This document shows positions 32,928 through 41,819 of a stretch of 43,981 nucleotides of DNA, piece by piece. The notes below the pieces were generated by a model. The model worked only from the letters and a program-made list of their open reading frames with translations, had not been told where the DNA came from and made no database searches. The DNA lies in contig WOGZ01000280.1 of NCBI GenBank assembly GCA_009733775.1, forward strand, positions 1 through 43,981, written 5' to 3'. Position 1 is the stretch's first letter; the number at the start of each line of letters is the position of its first letter. The DNA comes from Alectoria sarmentosa (taxonomy: Eukaryota; Ascomycota; Lecanoromycetes; Lecanorales; Parmeliaceae). The position numbers and the translations under genes were made by a program.

Positions 32928-33501
32928 TATTATAAGCGAAAACTTAAACGATATTATATTTAAAATAATATTTAATAATTATAAGTTAAATATATTATAA
33001 AAAATAAACGTAAAAAAAAGAAAGAAAAAAGAGTATTTTTTGCATTTAAATTTTTTTTATAATTTAAGCGTTAAATTTATTACGATTCGAAAACACGTTT
33101 TTATAAAAAATATCAAGTTTTATTTTTTTCAATTATTCGAATATTATTTTCACTCGAATTATTTAAAATTTAATTTAAATAATTAAATACGTTTTATTTT
33201 AATTAATTAAATATCGTATTAATTATATTTAATTTAATACTTAAATTACGAAAAATATTTAAACGTATAAAATATATATATATATATATATTTTTTTACG
33301 TTCGTTTTAAATATAATATTATTTAAATTTTCGTTCGTAATAAAATCGAATACGATTAACGCGATATTTAATTAATTAAAGTGAAACGAACTTAATCGTT
33401 TTAAGTTGAGATTTAAATAATTCGAGTGAAAATGACATTCGAATAATTAAGGTGAACGTGACTTAGGATTTTTTGTAAAAACGTGTTTTCGAACCGTGAC
33501 A
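32928..33501. repeat. Right LTR, split by a nested solo LTR
   Basis: Segments 32928-33077 and 33343-33501 together make one LTR of about 304 bp after removing the insertion and one copy of its duplication. The outer 150 bases keep far more C and G than any other part of the element (gtgaaacgaacttaatcg, aaggtgaacgtgactt), so RIP fades toward the gene island. The element ends at 33501. Confidence 0.75.
33078..33342. mobile_element. Inverted solo LTR nested in the right LTR
   Basis: This 265-bp segment is the reverse complement of the surrounding LTR family (it begins tattacgattcgaaaacacg and ends ttcgttcgtaata). It is flanked by aaatt (33073-33077) and aaatc (33343-33347), a 5-bp target duplication with one C-to-T change. 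The left LTR at 27976-28275 shows the empty site (gttaaattaaatacgatt). It lacks about 35 bases present in the other copies and has no internal region, so it is a solo LTR left by recombination. Confidence 0.75.
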
Positions 33502-33694
33502 TTCCTCAACGACAAGAAACACGTCCGGAGCAACGCTAACTTGTTGCGGCTAGACGGGCAAGGAGTTTGACTTTCGGCCGGACGGATACCGCGTTCTTTG
33601 TCCACTGTGATCACTTTACGATTCACGCGATTAATATTTATCTTCCATTCGTTGAGCACCCACTTCCTCTGCTCAATCTCTGACGCTTTGCAGG
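33502..33694. promoter_or_regulatory. Short leader between LTR and DUF6604 gene
   Basis: Only 193 bases of normal composition separate the LTR end from the start codon of the next gene. The last 50 bases include CT-rich sequence (cacccacttcctctgctc). The promoter must lie here or extend into the less mutated end of the LTR. Confidence 0.4.
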
Positions 33695-36356
33695 ATGTTG
33701 CCCAATTTCCTTCAATCAAACTATCAGACCTACAAAGAGGATACCGACTTCATTGCCAAATGGCTCGCTGTCAAGGCAAAGCAGTGCGGCTATCCTACCG
33801 ATCTTTTATCCCCACCCGATCCGCCTACCTCCTTGCCTGAACCAGTTCGTCCCTCGCAGAGACTGAAGGGAGCCGCGCGTAAGAAAGCCAAAAACGCGGC
33901 CAAAGAAGATACAGCGCCAGTGAAAGATCCCGATAGCCTAGTGGACGCTCCAAGGTACACCATCAAAGTCAAGGATTTCATTGCGTTGGCCGAATACATT
34001 GCACGATTCACCAAGCCAGTGGTCAAGGTGCCGGCTGCTCTGGTCAAAGTTCTCGACCGTGCCATAGATCTTCGCCAGGAACACAACACATGGTCTCAAG
34101 GCCAGGCGGAGTCAGAGCCGTTGGTTGACGTCAAGGAGAGCAACGAGACCCATGCCTACTTTCTTGGTATCCTCGAGCGCACGCGTGAGATACTGAAACC
34201 TCGCATGCCGGCCGAATTGATAGACGACTTCGTCTCAAAACCCTCTTCAGCTGTAACCGGGCAGGAGAAATCAGGTGTGCAGACCGATGGACAAATCAGG
34301 AACATGTTTAGCAATCTCGATATTCAAGAGCCGTCTCAAACATTCCTCGATGCGCCAGATACTGAGCGAGCAACTGACAGACATGTCGGTCTGCAACCTG
34401 ACTATGAAGCGGAAAAGATACAAAGCTTTGGGGAGCAGTATCTGGCGGCTCACTGTCTTTTCCAAGACGTCAGAAACATCCGATCTTTCCTTCGCCAGCT
34501 ATGGGCAAGCTACAGAGATGGCGGTTTGAGTCTTGTTGCAGTCTCTATTACAACCAACACCGCTATCGATTTTGTCCGAAGTATAGAGCAAGATTTCCTG
34601 CAGCGATTTCCGGACAAGTCCGACTACGAGAGCATCATGAAATTCTTCTATGGCGTTCAATGCGTTCATCGCGGCCACGATCCAAACAGCAAGCAACAAG
34701 TGGACGACCTCTTTAACTTCGAGGTTTACGACTTGGCAGAAGAGGTCATGTTGCCTACATATATTGTTCTTGAAAGCCTGCAAAGAATCGTAACTCCTGG
34801 CGTTTTGCCAATCTACAAGCCTGGTCACTTCGGAGTTCGAGACATGAGGACAGAGTGGACCAAGAAGTCTGCCAGAGACAAAGTTCATGATGATCGCCTT
34901 GTTTTGATGGAAGCGTTTCCCGATCTCATGCTTATGACGATGATCACTTCAAAGTCACCTTTAGCAGAGGATGAGCTATTACGAGGCATTCGGCAAATGG
35001 CTCCTGGGAAGATCATTCTGTTGTGGCTTGTCTTCGCTGCCCAATGCTTTCTTGATGCTCAACACATGCTTGGTCGAGATGTCGTCCGTGGACATGCAGA
35101 ACTCGAACAGACAGCCAACGCTATCAGAGCATCTACTAAGCAGAATGTTTTGAAATTTCATCAATCACTCCGCATCGAGACTTGGCCAAGGCAGAACGAC
35201 TTTCAATTCAGCGAGATCCTCAGAGTCATTGAGGAGTGGATTCAACACGACATGGTGGCTGATAAGCTGAAAGCGGTAAGAACAGAAGTTCTCAGATGCT
35301 CGGATTGGCTGACTAATGCTTTCATAGATCAAGATCGCTGCAACGCTACCTCCCCCGGAGCCTTTCCGACTGTTAAGACAGTACCCTCTTCTCTGCGGTC
35401 TCTTTTCGTTTGCCATCCAAATCAAATCACAAGAATTGGGTATTGATTTCGTCAACGCTTGGGGCTCAATCATGTACACCGGTCACCTATACAATGCTGC
35501 CCGGCAGGAGAAGCTTCTTCCGAAGGCCTGGAAAGACATGGAACTGCTCATTGCGTTGCAGAGTACCGAGACGTTCTTCGTTGGCGATCCACCAAAAGAC
35601 CCGGAAGCGTATCTCAAGCGCTTCCTTTTGAGCATGGGATACTCTGCAACCGCATTTGCCAGTAACCGCAGGAGAGGCGCCGCCATAGCTTCTGCCAGAG
35701 GCCCAAGAGCTTTGTCAACATTGTGCGCCACTGGTACGCTCTTCAAGGGAAGATACTGCAAGAATGATCCCACCGTGACTTGGACCCTTGACTCTATGAG
35801 ACCGATTATAGAAGCAAAGATTGAGGACGATAGTGATGATGAGGATTCGAAGAAAAAGTCTACCAAGATCAAGACTGCTACATCTGGGTCTCTCATTCGC
35901 AAGCCCAAGAGCAACTCCAAATCGATACCAACAACGGACTTCCTCGAAGACCTCGCCAATGCCCTGCACGCCGAAACACTTGAAATGAGCGTCGACTACC
36001 TGAGGGTGCACAGATTCTGTTGGATGCTCTTACGGCAAGTGAACGAGGTGTGCAAACCCAAGTTGCTCGAGATGGTCGGCGCCGGCTACTTGGAGAAAGA
36101 GGCCCAGCTTCCCTTTGTGGTCGGGTATATTTTCATGGCGGCGACGCAGACGGATCGAGTGGCCAACTTACTGCTCCCTCGACGTCCTGGCGTCCAGGTT
36201 TCAAGCCGCCTGTTGGCGATGGCGGCGACTGCTATTGAAGGTATGATTGAGAGTGGTGCTGGGGAAATCGAGAGCAAGTGCATTGGGCTGCGGCTGGGGG
36301 TCGGCGAGATCGACTTCGGCGAGCTGGACGATCTGGATGCGCACGATTCAACTTGA
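33695..36356 (+). CDS. DUF6604 domain protein, two exons
   Basis: The exons are 33695-35275 and 35328-36356. The intron is 52 nt (GTAAGA..ATAG, with gactaatgc as branch site), phase 0. The product is 869 aa. The N-terminus (YQTYKEDTDFIAKWLAVKAK, then CGYP) is the pattern of the fungal DUF6604 domain, which spans roughly the first 250 residues in this family. A basic linker (RLKGAARKKAKNAAKED) interrupts the domain near residue 60. The C-terminal half holds an acidic-to-basic low-complexity stretch (EDDSDDEDSKKKSTK) and a helical region ending DLDAHDST. No catalytic motif, signal peptide or membrane segment is visible. The family's function is unknown; members are common in Pezizomycotina and often multicopy. 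The gene is intact although it starts 194 bp from a RIP-destroyed element. Confidence 0.85.
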
Positions 36357-36983
36357 AAGTCAACCCATACTCTCAGTCGCTAGCTTGCTTTGGCATTCGT
36401 GGCGATCCTGTACAAAGCATCTCTGAGAAGCTTCTGGCTCTGACGAGAGTGCTCATTGTCCAACCTTGTTCGCCCAAACGCAGTATTCATGAAAGCCTCA
36501 ATGTTAGATAACGGTCCGCCAATCGATACAACTGTCGACTAGTCGCATGCCAAGAAATCTAGCAATAACAACATCTCATCCAACTGTCAAAGTCAAACTC
36601 TCTCACCTGAAACCTGTGCGCAAGAGCAGATCAACAGATCAGCTTCAACCTCATATACCTGATTCCGTAGCATCTCTCGTATTCTCGAGGCTTGGTGATG
36701 TATTACACACAACGATTAAGTATCCTTCGCTTGATGTCAACCCCATTTCAAAATATCCTTTGATCTTGTATTCATGATTCGGAGAAGATGAAGGAGTATC
36801 AGAAGGGCTCTGCCGGCCGAAAGGCTATAGGTCTGATCTTCCCGAATTCAGCGCATGACGAATGTTGGACGCGGCATGTCATCCTAAAGAATTCCACAGC
36901 GAAAACATCTAGCCAGCTCCCGACCCGCTCTGTGCTTGTCTTTTCTATCTTAAGCAAAACTTGCCTCGCTTCTTTCTGAAAGA
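36357..36983. other. Intergenic, nothing recognised
   Basis: No supported gene. Open frames at 36547-36777 and 36788-36979 (+) have no family features. This may contain more of the decayed ankyrin gene that follows, but no ankyrin pattern was found in it. Confidence 0.35.
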
Positions 36984-37330
36984 AATGCGCTTAGTTCAAT
37001 ATTCCTTTATATTGCCGCAATGTCCCATTCAGAATTGATGTTCAAGCTGCTAGAAGCTGGTGCAGATATAAAGGGCAAGAGATGCTTCAGGCAGAACACG
37101 TCTATATTTTTGCTGCAATGCAAGATTGGGCAGAGGGGGTCAGACTGATATGGAATCACAATGGAGAACTTAATACGGTTGATCACCGGCGACAGACTGC
37201 GTTGGAAGCGGTAACTGAAAGCGGTTGTCAATCATTGCGACAAATCTTGCTCGATGCAGGTGCAGACGCGGTAGTTAAAAATGCAAGCGCTCAATGCACA
37301 CTGACCTCGAACGCCAAGCCAGATGTTTGA
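36984..37330 (+). pseudogene. Ankyrin-repeat gene remnant
   Basis: One frame reads SIFLYIAAMSHSELMFKLLEAGADIKG (shown split: SIFLYIAAMSHSELMF, then KLLEAGADIKG) from 36984. After a frame change near 37075 another reads IFAAMQDWAEGVRLIWNH, then RRQTALEAVTESGCQSL and RQILLDAGADAVVKN. The LLEAGAD and LLDAGAD endings, with helix pairs before them and TALEAV in between, are ankyrin-repeat hallmarks. Two to three repeats remain. There is no start or partner domain, and a frameshift divides the piece, so it is a fragment. Confidence 0.55.
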
Positions 37331-37805
37331 AAGCACGTTCCCTGCTTACGAGAGCGTTTCTAAATAAGGCGCCTTTTGAATTGGTCTGTCGAGTTGTCAA
37401 TAGTGCCGAGTACTGGCTCAGTTCTACGAACGAGGATTCATATTCGAGATTGACTCAACAATCAGATTGCTGCAAACCGTACATGATATCGAAGCCAATC
37501 GAGAGTAATTCGTAAGATCACGATCAAAGTGAAAAGCGAGGGCCAAAGGGCGCTCACACGGCACTCTTTCCTCAACGTAGAAGTTGGACGAGGCATGAAT
37601 TGGCGAAGATGGAGTGTATTCCGACAAGGGGTTCAACGCTCTCAAGTATGGGCGTGAAGTATAATACTTTCCCTATCTAAATACGACCAGCACTTCTAGT
37701 TAAAACACCTTGATCTAATACATGAGTCGAATCTCGCTGAAATTACCTACCTACATTTGCTCCTCTTTCAACCTTCAAGAGATCGTTATCCTCGCAGTTC
37801 ATGTC
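37331..37805. other. Intergenic, nothing recognised
   Basis: There is no supported gene. This is the 3' side of the small cysteine-rich gene (minus strand) and the 3' side of the ankyrin remnant. Confidence 0.35.
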
Positions 37806-37979
37806 TCAGCGCCCGCAGGATGGGCATTTCTCGATCTTGAGATGCTCGACATTGCACGTCTTACCGTTGTCGAGTACGGTAAGACACTTGACTTGATGAG
37901 TCTTGCAGATACCGTTGCAGTTGCGACAGTTGCCCTTCATGCCTTTTCCAGGCCCTCCGCAATGGTGCGACTTCGTCAT
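37806..37979 (-). CDS. Small cysteine-rich, zinc-ribbon-like protein, 57 aa
   Basis: A complete single-exon frame runs from ATG at 37979 to TGA at 37806. The product has eight Cys: C7, C18, C21, C25, C32, C42, C52 and C55. Two CxxC pairs (CRNC near the middle and CPSC at the end) and several His suggest zinc binding. Key pieces are GNCRNCNGICKTHQVKC and EKCPSCGR. There is no signal peptide, so it is probably not secreted, unlike most fungal cysteine-rich effectors. A plus-strand frame of 88 codons covers the same DNA and is judged the shadow. Codon use is ordinary for the island. The family is not identified; a small zinc-ribbon or treble-clef fold is inferred from cysteine spacing only. Confidence 0.55.
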   Translation of the reverse strand: MTKSHHCGGPGKGMKGNCRNCNGICKTHQVKCLTVLDNGKTCNVEHLKIEKCPSCGR

Positions 37980-38646
37980 TGTGGCTGAGAATCGGAGTTC
38001 ATTTTGCGAATGTCGTTTAGAGTATTTCGAGCGATGCAGTGAGCGAATGGACTAGAAACATCTGGTATGTGATGATTTCTGTGAGATTTGTCAATGAAAG
38101 GAAGACGAAAGAGAAGTAGAGGAATAAATAGGCATGATAAAATGTTGACTGGAGTAAAGAGTGTCGGAGATCGAAGACAAAGAGTGTTTTGATATCTGCG
38201 CATTGGGGTTGTGAGAGAAATTAAATAATCTCTTCATTCTCAAACAAAAGGATTCCACTTGTGCACGAAGAAATGTCTTGTTTTCACAAAGTGTTTGACG
38301 AAGTTGATGAAACAAATAAAATAATGCATGAATGAAGGCGTTGATTGAGATACGACAAAGCTAGTATGAAACAGTTGAGACAAACACTGTGGTGTTCGGG
38401 GCACTACTGTATGCAAAGGATTTCTCAGTATGCAAGCAAACGAGCTAGCAAAGAAAGCTAAACTACGGTTTCTTTGTCCTTGCTTTGACACATTTTCTGG
38501 CCATCGACTACTAACTCCGCAAAATGTTTTTGCAGCCTATCAATTTCTCTCTCCAACGTTCGTTTTTACACGCTGACCAGCAAGCTTAATTTGAGTCTAC
38601 AGAAAATGACTTCGCAGTTAGCAGCAAAACCTCAGACGCACCGAAC
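37980..38646. promoter_or_regulatory. Intergenic between two divergent genes
   Basis: This divides the minus-strand cysteine-rich gene from the plus-strand APH-fold gene, so promoters of both probably lie here. The last 150 bases before 38647 include CT-rich and CA-rich pieces (tatcaatttctctctccaa). Small minus-strand frames at 37976-38491 have no coding features. Confidence 0.35.
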
Positions 38647-40044
38647 ATGACGACTCTCACCTTGCTAGACACGAATAATGGAGCGCCTATGTCGTCTACA
38701 CCATCAGACAACGATTCGATACACTCCTGCTCTGGGCTCTCCGACACTTCAACCTTGAAGTATGACCAGGAGTCCTACAATCTGTTTAGAGCGCGTGTTG
38801 AAAAGCTCTGCGAAAGCCTTTGGCCTCCGCGGAGATCCATCAAGCAATCTTTATCCAACAGCAAACTGGCAACACGCATGCGCGCAAACGTTTTCTTTCA
38901 TCTGTTTGTTCCTTCTCCTGTTCAAGAAGGGCCGTTGATCGAACGCCTCAAAGGTGGCGACTACAACCGCATCACGGGTATAAAGTTACCATTAGCAAGT
39001 GGCGAGGACGATCTAAATCGCAATCTCATTTTACGAGTACCACGCTGGGGTCAAGGTCAAACAGAACGAGTGGCTGCGACTCTGGACTACGTGCGCCAAA
39101 ATTCTTTAATCCCAGTAGCCACCATCATTGCGAAGGACATCAGCAATGACAACCCGCTAGAGAGCCCATATTTTCTTCAGTCTCGAATCCCTGGGTGCAA
39201 TCTCGAGGTTCTGTGGACCGATCTCAGCCATTCACAGCGATGCACAGTTGCTCGAGAGATAGGGCGCGTGATAAGAAGTCTGATGACGCTAGAGAGTCCA
39301 GTGACTGGCCACGTTGAAGCATCATCTCGGGACACAGAGACTGCCGAACTCTATACTATCGTACCCTTCGACCTGAAGAATGTTGATGGAGACCTCTTCG
39401 AAGAGCCAGAGCAGCAGTCTTCACAAGTTACGGGCGCACCGCGTGTCAGCCAAACGACTTTAGACTTCTTCAAATGTCAAATCGGACGCTGGCGGACAGT
39501 TGACGTCGACAGAAAAGCTGGGATGGTCGATAGGACGATTGGCCTCTGGGACGACATGCTGAAGGTCGTCGAAGAAATGAATGACTTGGAAATGTTTACA
39601 GCAGAGCGTCAATGCCTCTGCCACGTTGACCTACATCCTCGAAACATCATGGTCAAAGTTCAGCCTGACAATTCCATTCAAGTCACTGGAATCCTCGACT
39701 GGGATGAAGCGGTTGTTGCACCAAAATTCATGGCCTGTGAGCCTCCAGGATGGCTCTGGGGTTTCGACCCTGATGATCTCCACTACGATGATATACCAAC
39801 ATGGCCGTATGAAATGCCAGGAGCCAACGACGTGCCCTCAATACCCGAGGAACAAGAGCTGAAAGCAATTTTTGAGGAGTCCGCTGGATCTGAATACCTG
39901 GGTCTGGCGTACGATGAGCAGTTTCGCATGAGCCGGGGTTTGTTCCGCATTGCAGTGTTCGGGCTGACTTCGAGTGAGAACTACAGCGCGGCGGATAGAA
40001 TTATTGGCGACTGGCAGAGGCTTCGTCACTCCTTTACACGGTGA
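38647..40044 (+). CDS. Aminoglycoside phosphotransferase (APH)-fold protein
   Basis: Single exon, 465 aa. The catalytic loop is CHVDLHPRNIMVKV near residue 330 (pattern HxDxxxxN, giving the Asp base and the metal-binding Asn). About 20 residues later comes GILDWDEAVVAP, whose first Asp is the second metal ligand. An N-lobe strand (NLILRVPRWGQGQT) precedes, where the usual Lys is replaced by Arg. Fungal members are numerous and mostly of unknown substrate; they are protein- or small-molecule kinase-like and do not imply antibiotic resistance. The N-terminus (about 45 residues, Ser/Thr/Asp-rich) looks disordered. There is no signal peptide. The start is the first ATG after a CT-rich leader, and a second in-frame ATG 14 codons later (MSSTPSDN) is possible. 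The gene seems intact. Confidence 0.85.
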   Translation: MTTLTLLDTNNGAPMSSTPSDNDSIHSCSGLSDTSTLKYDQESYNLFRARVEKLCESLWPPRRSIKQSLSNSKLATRMRANVFFHLFVPSPVQEGPLIERLKGGDYNRITGIKLPLASGEDDLNRNLILRVPRWGQGQTERVAATLDYVRQNSLIPVATIIAKDISNDNPLESPYFLQSRIPGCNLEVLWTDLSHSQRCTVAREIGRVIRSLMTLESPVTGHVEASSRDTETAELYTIVPFDLKNVDGDLFEEPEQQSSQVTGAPRVSQTTLDFFKCQIGRWRTVDVDRKAGMVDRTIGLWDDMLKVVEEMNDLEMFTAERQCLCHVDLHPRNIMVKVQPDNSIQVTGILDWDEAVVAPKFMACEPPGWLWGFDPDDLHYDDIPTWPYEMPGANDVPSIPEEQELKAIFEESAGSEYLGLAYDEQFRMSRGLFRIAVFGLTSSENYSAADRIIGDWQRLRHSFTR

Positions 40045-40178
40045 TATTAGGATAAATACGAAAATGCTACGAGTGTGATAAAAGTGCTAGCCCGCTGACT
40101 GCTATTTGCAATACTGGCTGTTGATAATAGAGTTTCTAAAACGTAAACACTATATTCACTCGAGCATCGCCTTTCAAT

Positions 40179-40231
40179 TGTACTGTCGCTGAACTGCACT
40201 GTCTCTGAGCTGTACTGTCTCTGAACTGTAC
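40179..40231 (+). repeat. 16-bp tandem repeat, about 3.3 units
   Basis: The unit tgtactgtctctgaac occurs at 40179, 40195 and 40211 with one or two changes per unit, followed by a partial unit (tgtac). Confidence 0.8.
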
Positions 40232-40876
40232 CTTGACCGTGTTGTCCGGCGTAGAAAAGGGAAATGGCGCACTCGCAATTGCTTCCGGCGCCCGCGGCCA
40301 GTACCCAGGGCCCACAGCTGGAATGAAATGTCGTCCCTGGGAGAGGCTTTCTCGGAGCATTCTCCCATGTCTAAAACCCAATGTACTCTGCTTGATTTCA
40401 CCTTTGAGAATTGCCCCACAACCTTTGCTTGAGAAAATCAATGCACTCCCATTGCTATAATAAGACTGTCACATTTTCATTCAAATTCGTTCTATTGCCT
40501 AGTTCCTGGCAGGGAATCTTCACAGCCTCGTGTGCCTCACGGCGACGCCCAACCAGCGCTAATGATCCTTTGAACCCTTCTATCACCCGTGATCAGCCAT
40601 AGATTGAAACGCTGTTGAATAGTGACTTTATCGGAGCAAGTCTTCACGACGTGTTGGCCCAAGATAGCATCCCCCGACCGGCCACACGTGCAAACTCGGT
40701 CGATCTCGAATCATTCAAGAAAGCGTCTAGACTCTTCATATTTTCTAATAGACACCGTCATACATAATCTCCCTCTAAACCATACTCACCAGCACCATCA
40801 TACCCGCCAACCCAACCCTCTCACTTGACCCCTGAACGTCTGACCACAAAAGTTCTCGTCTTCCCCAACACCACCA

Positions 40877-40942
40877 ACCGACACCGTCCCTGTCCCCAAC
40901 CGACACCGTCCCTGTCCCCAACCGACACCGTCCCTGTCCCCA
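40877..40942 (+). repeat. 22-bp tandem repeat, three perfect units
   Basis: The unit (aaccgacaccgtccctgtc plus ccc) is repeated perfectly at 40877, 40899 and 40921. Perfect identity suggests recent expansion. It is close to the 3' end of the secreted-protein gene, outside its coding frame. Confidence 0.9.
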
Positions 40943-41027
40943 ACACACTGGCCATGATCCCCGCCAAACCCTTCGTCGTCACCACACCCCTTCTTCAACC
41001 AACACATCCCCGCTAACCTCCGCTTTC

Positions 41028-41819
41028 TCAAATCGTTGGTTGTGCACTGTTCACTCCAGTAGGCGTGACAATCGGCGATGTCAACAGTGCCGCCGGACTA
41101 GCCGTCTCAGTCGGAATAGCACGTTTTTGAACACTCGTCTTCGTCAAAACGTTGGGAATGGCCTGGTACACCGGGTCTCGGCCATATGGCTGACACCCGA
41201 AGGAGCTCCATATGGGTTGGAGGCTCGACAGGCCTGGCGGAATCGACAAGGCCGGATTGGCAGCGAGGTTCGTTCCGGCAGGGCTGAGGCCGCTCGTGTT
41301 CGGAATGAAGCAACCAGCTCGGGTTTCGTCGACGCTGTTGGGCACAGGGTTGGCCCACTCCGAGTAATCGATAGCTACGTAGCCTATGAATTCCTGTTCG
41401 TTGGGATTCTGAACGCATGCTGTTGACAGAGCGGCTGGATCATATGCGATGGTCGCAGCGCTGATGTTGTTTCCGATCTGACCTTCCTCGTAGTTGTCGC
41501 AGTCCCCCTGCGCAAATATATCCTTGTACATGACGTATACCGATGGGGAGGTGAAAGTGAAGCCGTCGGAGACCAGGGTGTATGGTGTTTCAGAAGGAGC
41601 TTGGGTTGTGGGAGTTGCTTCTGGGGACCAGAAATTGACCGTGACTTGAGATGCTTGGAGAAGGCATGAGTTGCAGCAGCTTGCCGGAGGTTGAAACGAT
41701 GATGGGTTACTGGGGCATGCGGGAAGAGTCGAAGTCAGTGGAACTCCGTTCGTGGGCAGGGAGAATGCCAGCAGCGAGGAAGTAAAGACAATCGTCCATC
41801 GGGCTTGGAAACGAGACAT
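41028..41819 (-). CDS. Secreted protein, 263 aa, unknown function
   Basis: Single exon. The start at 41819 (MSRFQARWTIVF) gives a standard signal peptide: a basic start, a hydrophobic core TIVFTSSLLAFSL and a likely cut after NGVP. An upstream ATG at 41840 would add MPPIFLD in front and weaken it. The mature protein has a Cys cluster (ACPSNPSS, then ASCCNSC) and a conserved-looking region (VNFWSPEATPT, then SPSVYVMYKDIFAQGDCDNY, then EFIGYVAIDYSEWANPV). It has further Cys and a Thr/Pro/Ser-rich C-terminus (TETASPAALL, then TSPIVTPTGVNSAQ). It lacks the hydrophobic C-terminal tail needed for a GPI anchor. Similar secreted proteins of unknown function are common in plant-associated ascomycetes (general knowledge). 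The exact family is not recognised. Confidence 0.7.
   Translation of the reverse strand: MSRFQARWTIVFTSSLLAFSLPTNGVPLTSTLPACPSNPSSFQPPASCCNSCLLQASQVTVNFWSPEATPTTQAPSETPYTLVSDGFTFTSPSVYVMYKDIFAQGDCDNYEEGQIGNNISAATIAYDPAALSTACVQNPNEQEFIGYVAIDYSEWANPVPNSVDETRAGCFIPNTSGLSPAGTNLAANPALSIPPGLSSLQPIWSSFGCQPYGRDPVYQAIPNVLTKTSVQKRAIPTETASPAALLTSPIVTPTGVNSAQPTI

Larger units (their letters stand above)
27976..33501. mobile_element. LTR retroelement destroyed by RIP
   Basis: Two direct long terminal repeats, 27976-28275 and 32928-33501 (the latter interrupted), enclose 4.65 kb of AT-rich sequence with no surviving frame. LTR ends are TG..CA in form: the right end is intact (cgtgaca), and the left end reads TATTA, TG after G-to-A change. 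The flanks are ttttt (27971-27975) and ttcct (33502-33506), equal if two C became T, which fits a 5-bp target duplication. Size and 5-bp duplication suit a Ty3- or Ty1-type element, but no gag or pol can be read, so the superfamily is open. The strand cannot be decided because both LTR ends are TGT..ACA. Confidence 0.75.
40045..41027. other. Intergenic with two minisatellites
   Basis: It lies between convergent genes. It contains a 16-bp tandem repeat at 40179-40231 and a 22-bp tandem repeat at 40877-40942. Open frames, including one at 40136-40441 (-), are explained by these repeats or by chance. No gene is supported. Confidence 0.45.

Noticed and set aside
37722..37988. 88-codon plus-strand frame
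   Set aside because: It is antisense to the 57-residue cysteine-rich frame, which has a far more ordered pattern.
38647..40044. Antibiotic resistance gene
   Set aside because: The APH fold is widespread in fungi for unknown substrates; nothing in the sequence points to aminoglycosides.
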